Source: Bacillota bacterium | Lineage (GTDB): Bacteria; Bacillota; Clostridia; Lachnospirales; Lachnospiraceae | Length of the DNA: 7,892 nt | Direction: 5' to 3' | Assembly (NCBI GenBank): GCA_023435505.1 | Contig: JAEYRR010000315.1 | Span: forward strand, 1-7,892 | Shown: piece after piece, positions 6,634 to 7,892 of the stretch | Position numbering within the stretch: the first letter of the stretch is position 1 | How the letters are laid out: every line of letters starts with the position of its first letter | Notes under the pieces: generated by a model | Seen by the model: only the letters and a program-made list of their open reading frames with translations | Database searches by the model: none | What the model was told of the DNA's origin: nothing | Program-made: the position numbers and the translations under genes

Positions 6634-6662
6634 TTAGTAAAGACGATGGAATATGTTAGAAT
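6634..6662 (+). promoter_or_regulatory. Possible extended -10 promoter of the YczE-like gene
   Basis: TAGAAT at 6657-6662 is preceded by TG one base upstream (TGTTAGAAT), an extended -10. The best -35 at a 17-bp spacing is the weak TTAGTA (6634-6639). It lies 47 bp before the start codon, in the gap after the receiver terminator, where a promoter is expected. The call is tentative. Confidence 0.4.
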
Positions 6663-6694
6663 AGAGGATATAGGGTACGATAAGTAAAGAGAAA

Positions 6695-6700
6695 AAGGAG
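6695..6700 (+). promoter_or_regulatory. Ribosome binding site supporting a TTG start
   Basis: AAGGAG ends 9 nt before the TTG at 6710. The next in-frame ATG (6737) has no ribosome site and would remove the positively charged N-terminus (SEKTRR), so TTG is preferred. Confidence 0.55.
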
Positions 6701-6709
6701 TGGATAAGC

Positions 6710-7339
6710 TTGAGTGAAAAAACCAGAAGAGTTATTATGACGGTAAGTGGAGTTTTGATTTGTGGCTTCAGCGTTGGAATGTTTGATTTTTCAAACTTCG
6801 GTATGGATCCCTTTCAGGTGCTGGCTCATGGAATATGGAACAAAACATCAATAGGCTTTGGAACGCTGTATACTATAATAAATGTACTTATGTTAGTGGG
6901 TATATTCTTTTTGGATAAGACCAAGATAGGCCTAGGTACAGTGATTAACATAACATTACTTGGATATGTAGCGGAATTCTTCTCCGGGGTCTTTGATTAT
7001 TGGCTACCTTCCCCTGACCTCTGGATAAAAATAGCCTTTCTTTTGGTGGGAATAGTTATTATGTGTTTTGGTTCAGCTTTATATTTTACTGGAAATATGG
7101 GTGTTTCTACCTATGATGCAGTAGCCTTGGTAATGTCGGAACGTCAGAAAAGAGTGAAGTTTCAATTCTGCAGAATAGGAACAGATTTGATGTGTACTGC
7201 AGTGGGATTTGCACTTGGTGCAGTAGTAGGAATAGGAACATTAGTGACGGCCTTTTTTATGGGTCCAATGATTTCATTTTTTAATAGGACAGTAGCCATA
7301 CCATTTAGATATGGAAGAAAAAAAGAGATTGATACATAA
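6710..7339 (+). CDS. YczE/YitT-type integral membrane protein of unknown function
   Basis: Polytopic membrane protein of 209 aa resembling the YczE/YyaS/YitT group (COG2364-like); no transport substrate or activity is established that I can assign. Six helices are visible at about 8-28, 50-67, 76-96, 106-127, 157-175 and 177-192. Positive residues cluster in SEKTRR, LDKTK, SERQKRVK and the C-terminal RYGRKKE, which fits both termini inside. Hallmark segments are NFGMDPFQVL (29-38), NMGVSTYDAV (129-138), IGLGTVIN (73-80) and VGIGTLVTAFFMGP (173-186). These form two homologous halves offset by exactly 100 residues. It starts at TTG, supported by AAGGAG upstream. It appears to be a single-gene unit bounded by terminators on both sides, with a convergent transporter gene beyond. 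Confidence 0.82.
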   Translation: MSEKTRRVIMTVSGVLICGFSVGMFDFSNFGMDPFQVLAHGIWNKTSIGFGTLYTIINVLMLVGIFFLDKTKIGLGTVINITLLGYVAEFFSGVFDYWLPSPDLWIKIAFLLVGIVIMCFGSALYFTGNMGVSTYDAVALVMSERQKRVKFQFCRIGTDLMCTAVGFALGAVVGIGTLVTAFFMGPMISFFNRTVAIPFRYGRKKEIDT

Positions 7340-7390
7340 ATTACACTCCAAGGTCAGACAAGTCTGTTTGACCTTGGAGTGTAATTATTT
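7339..7390. terminator. Long hairpin acting as a shared terminator between convergent genes
   Basis: Bases 7339-7360 pair with 7365-7386 in a 22-bp stem broken only by one G-T wobble (7357/7368), closed by the tetraloop AGTC. TATTTTA follows on the plus strand and TTTATG on the minus strand. It begins at the last base of the YczE-like stop codon and lies 29 bp beyond the stop of the minus-strand gene, so it should serve both transcripts. Confidence 0.88.
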
Positions 7391-7415
7391 TACTGACGTA
7401 ATTAGGAGCAAACGA

Positions 7416-7892
7416 TTATATAGTACGCTTCTGGTCAAGCGATTGTGAAAAGTTACGCACGGTAGGAATTCTGTAAAGGAAAGGAAACATAACAGTGGAA
7501 ATGATTACGCCAAAGGTATTCTGTACCAGATTGCCAGGAATCCCACCTATAGCCCCCATTCCAAGCCCCATAAAGGACATATCAAATACAAAATAGCATG
7601 AAGTGACAATTATACCAGCGCATATACCACCTAGTACAACAGATAGGACACGTATAATCGGGTCCTTTGTTATCTTACTAATGCCCATAAACACTAACCA
7701 GGCCATAATAGCAGCACCAGCTTTTATAAGTAAAGTTGCTATGGCATATAAGGGATAGCCAGAGAATATATCGGCTAACATAGAACCAATTCCGGCAGCT
7801 AGGGCACCATATAGTGGCCCTAGTAAAATACCTGAAAGTATTACCATTCCATCACCTAGATGGGTATAGCCTTTAATGGAAGGTATCTGTAC
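7416..7892 (-). CDS. ECF transporter S component, 5'-truncated by the window edge
   Basis: Membrane-embedded substrate-binding subunit of an energy-coupling-factor vitamin/precursor importer. The minus-strand frame is open to the edge, giving the C-terminal 158 residues of a protein usually near 170-200 aa; the ATG at 7847 is internal because homology continues upstream of it. The segment IKGYTHLGDGMVILSGILLGPLYGAL spans the window's first residues and contains the HLGD motif and glycine-rich helix typical of the ECF S-component family that includes HmpT-like proteins. It continues with AAGIGSMLADIFSGYPLYAI, then further helices and a polar tail (RNFSQSLDQKRTI). The A-A' ATPases and T component are not in the window; group II ECF modules are usually encoded elsewhere and shared. 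Substrate cannot be read from sequence; a riboswitch upstream, outside the window, would tell. Confidence 0.85.
   Translation of the reverse strand, partial: VQIPSIKGYTHLGDGMVILSGILLGPLYGALAAGIGSMLADIFSGYPLYAIATLLIKAGAAIMAWLVFMGISKITKDPIIRVLSVVLGGICAGIIVTSCYFVFDMSFMGLGMGAIGGIPGNLVQNTFGVIISTVMFPFLYRIPTVRNFSQSLDQKRTI

Noticed and set aside
7845..7847. ATG (minus strand) as the true start of the ECF S component
   Set aside because: The frame continues upstream with the conserved HLGD-containing segment, so the start lies beyond the right edge.
1..7892. A hidden defence, mobile or novel multi-gene system
   Set aside because: All long frames are explained by known families, with uniform composition and no repeats, integrase, transposase or toxin-like small frames visible.

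Overview
The window reads as a low-GC Gram-positive anaerobe, most probably a Lachnospiraceae/clostridial genome. The reasons are AT-rich codon use, strong AGGAGG-type ribosome sites before nearly every gene, short intergenic gaps, intrinsic terminators with U-tracts, and a CheY-like receiver and a cytidylate-kinase-like protein of types common in that family. The taxonomic assignment is inference; there is no rRNA or other marker gene here.

Layout. (1) Positions 2-3665 (+) are the tail of a branched-chain amino-acid ABC importer operon: livH (5' end outside the window), livM, livG, livF, then a cytidylate-kinase-like P-loop protein. Gaps are 0-11 bp and the run closes with an intrinsic terminator at 3687-3727. 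(2) A sigma-A-type promoter (-35 TTGAAA, 17 bp, -10 TATACT at 3758-3786) starts a second unit. It holds a fold-type I PLP aminotransferase, a histidinol-phosphate aminotransferase (hisC-like) and a stand-alone CheY-like receiver. This unit ends in a perfect 16-bp terminator hairpin whose left arm is also the last codons of the receiver gene. (3) A single YczE/YitT-type six-helix membrane protein with a TTG start lies at 6710-7339 (+). (4) A 22-bp hairpin at 7339-7386 separates it from a convergent minus-strand ECF-transporter S-component gene, whose 5' end runs off the right edge.

How they fit together. The liv unit imports Leu/Ile/Val, or possibly related amino acids, using two permeases and two ATPases; its periplasmic-type binding protein must lie upstream, outside the window. 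The aminotransferase unit acts in amino-acid metabolism and is transcribed apart from the importer, although the neighbourhood is amino-acid themed. The two right-hand genes are small membrane proteins, one of unknown function and one probably the substrate-binding subunit of a vitamin/precursor ECF transporter.

I found no insertion sequence, CRISPR array, tRNA/rRNA, phage gene or recognisable defence system, and no convincing new biological system. The more interesting points are the terminator/CDS overlap of the receiver, the co-transcription of two aminotransferases with an orphan receiver, the P-loop variant in the kinase-like protein, and a gapless 100-residue internal repeat in the YczE-like protein that suggests an inverted-topology 3+3 helix architecture.
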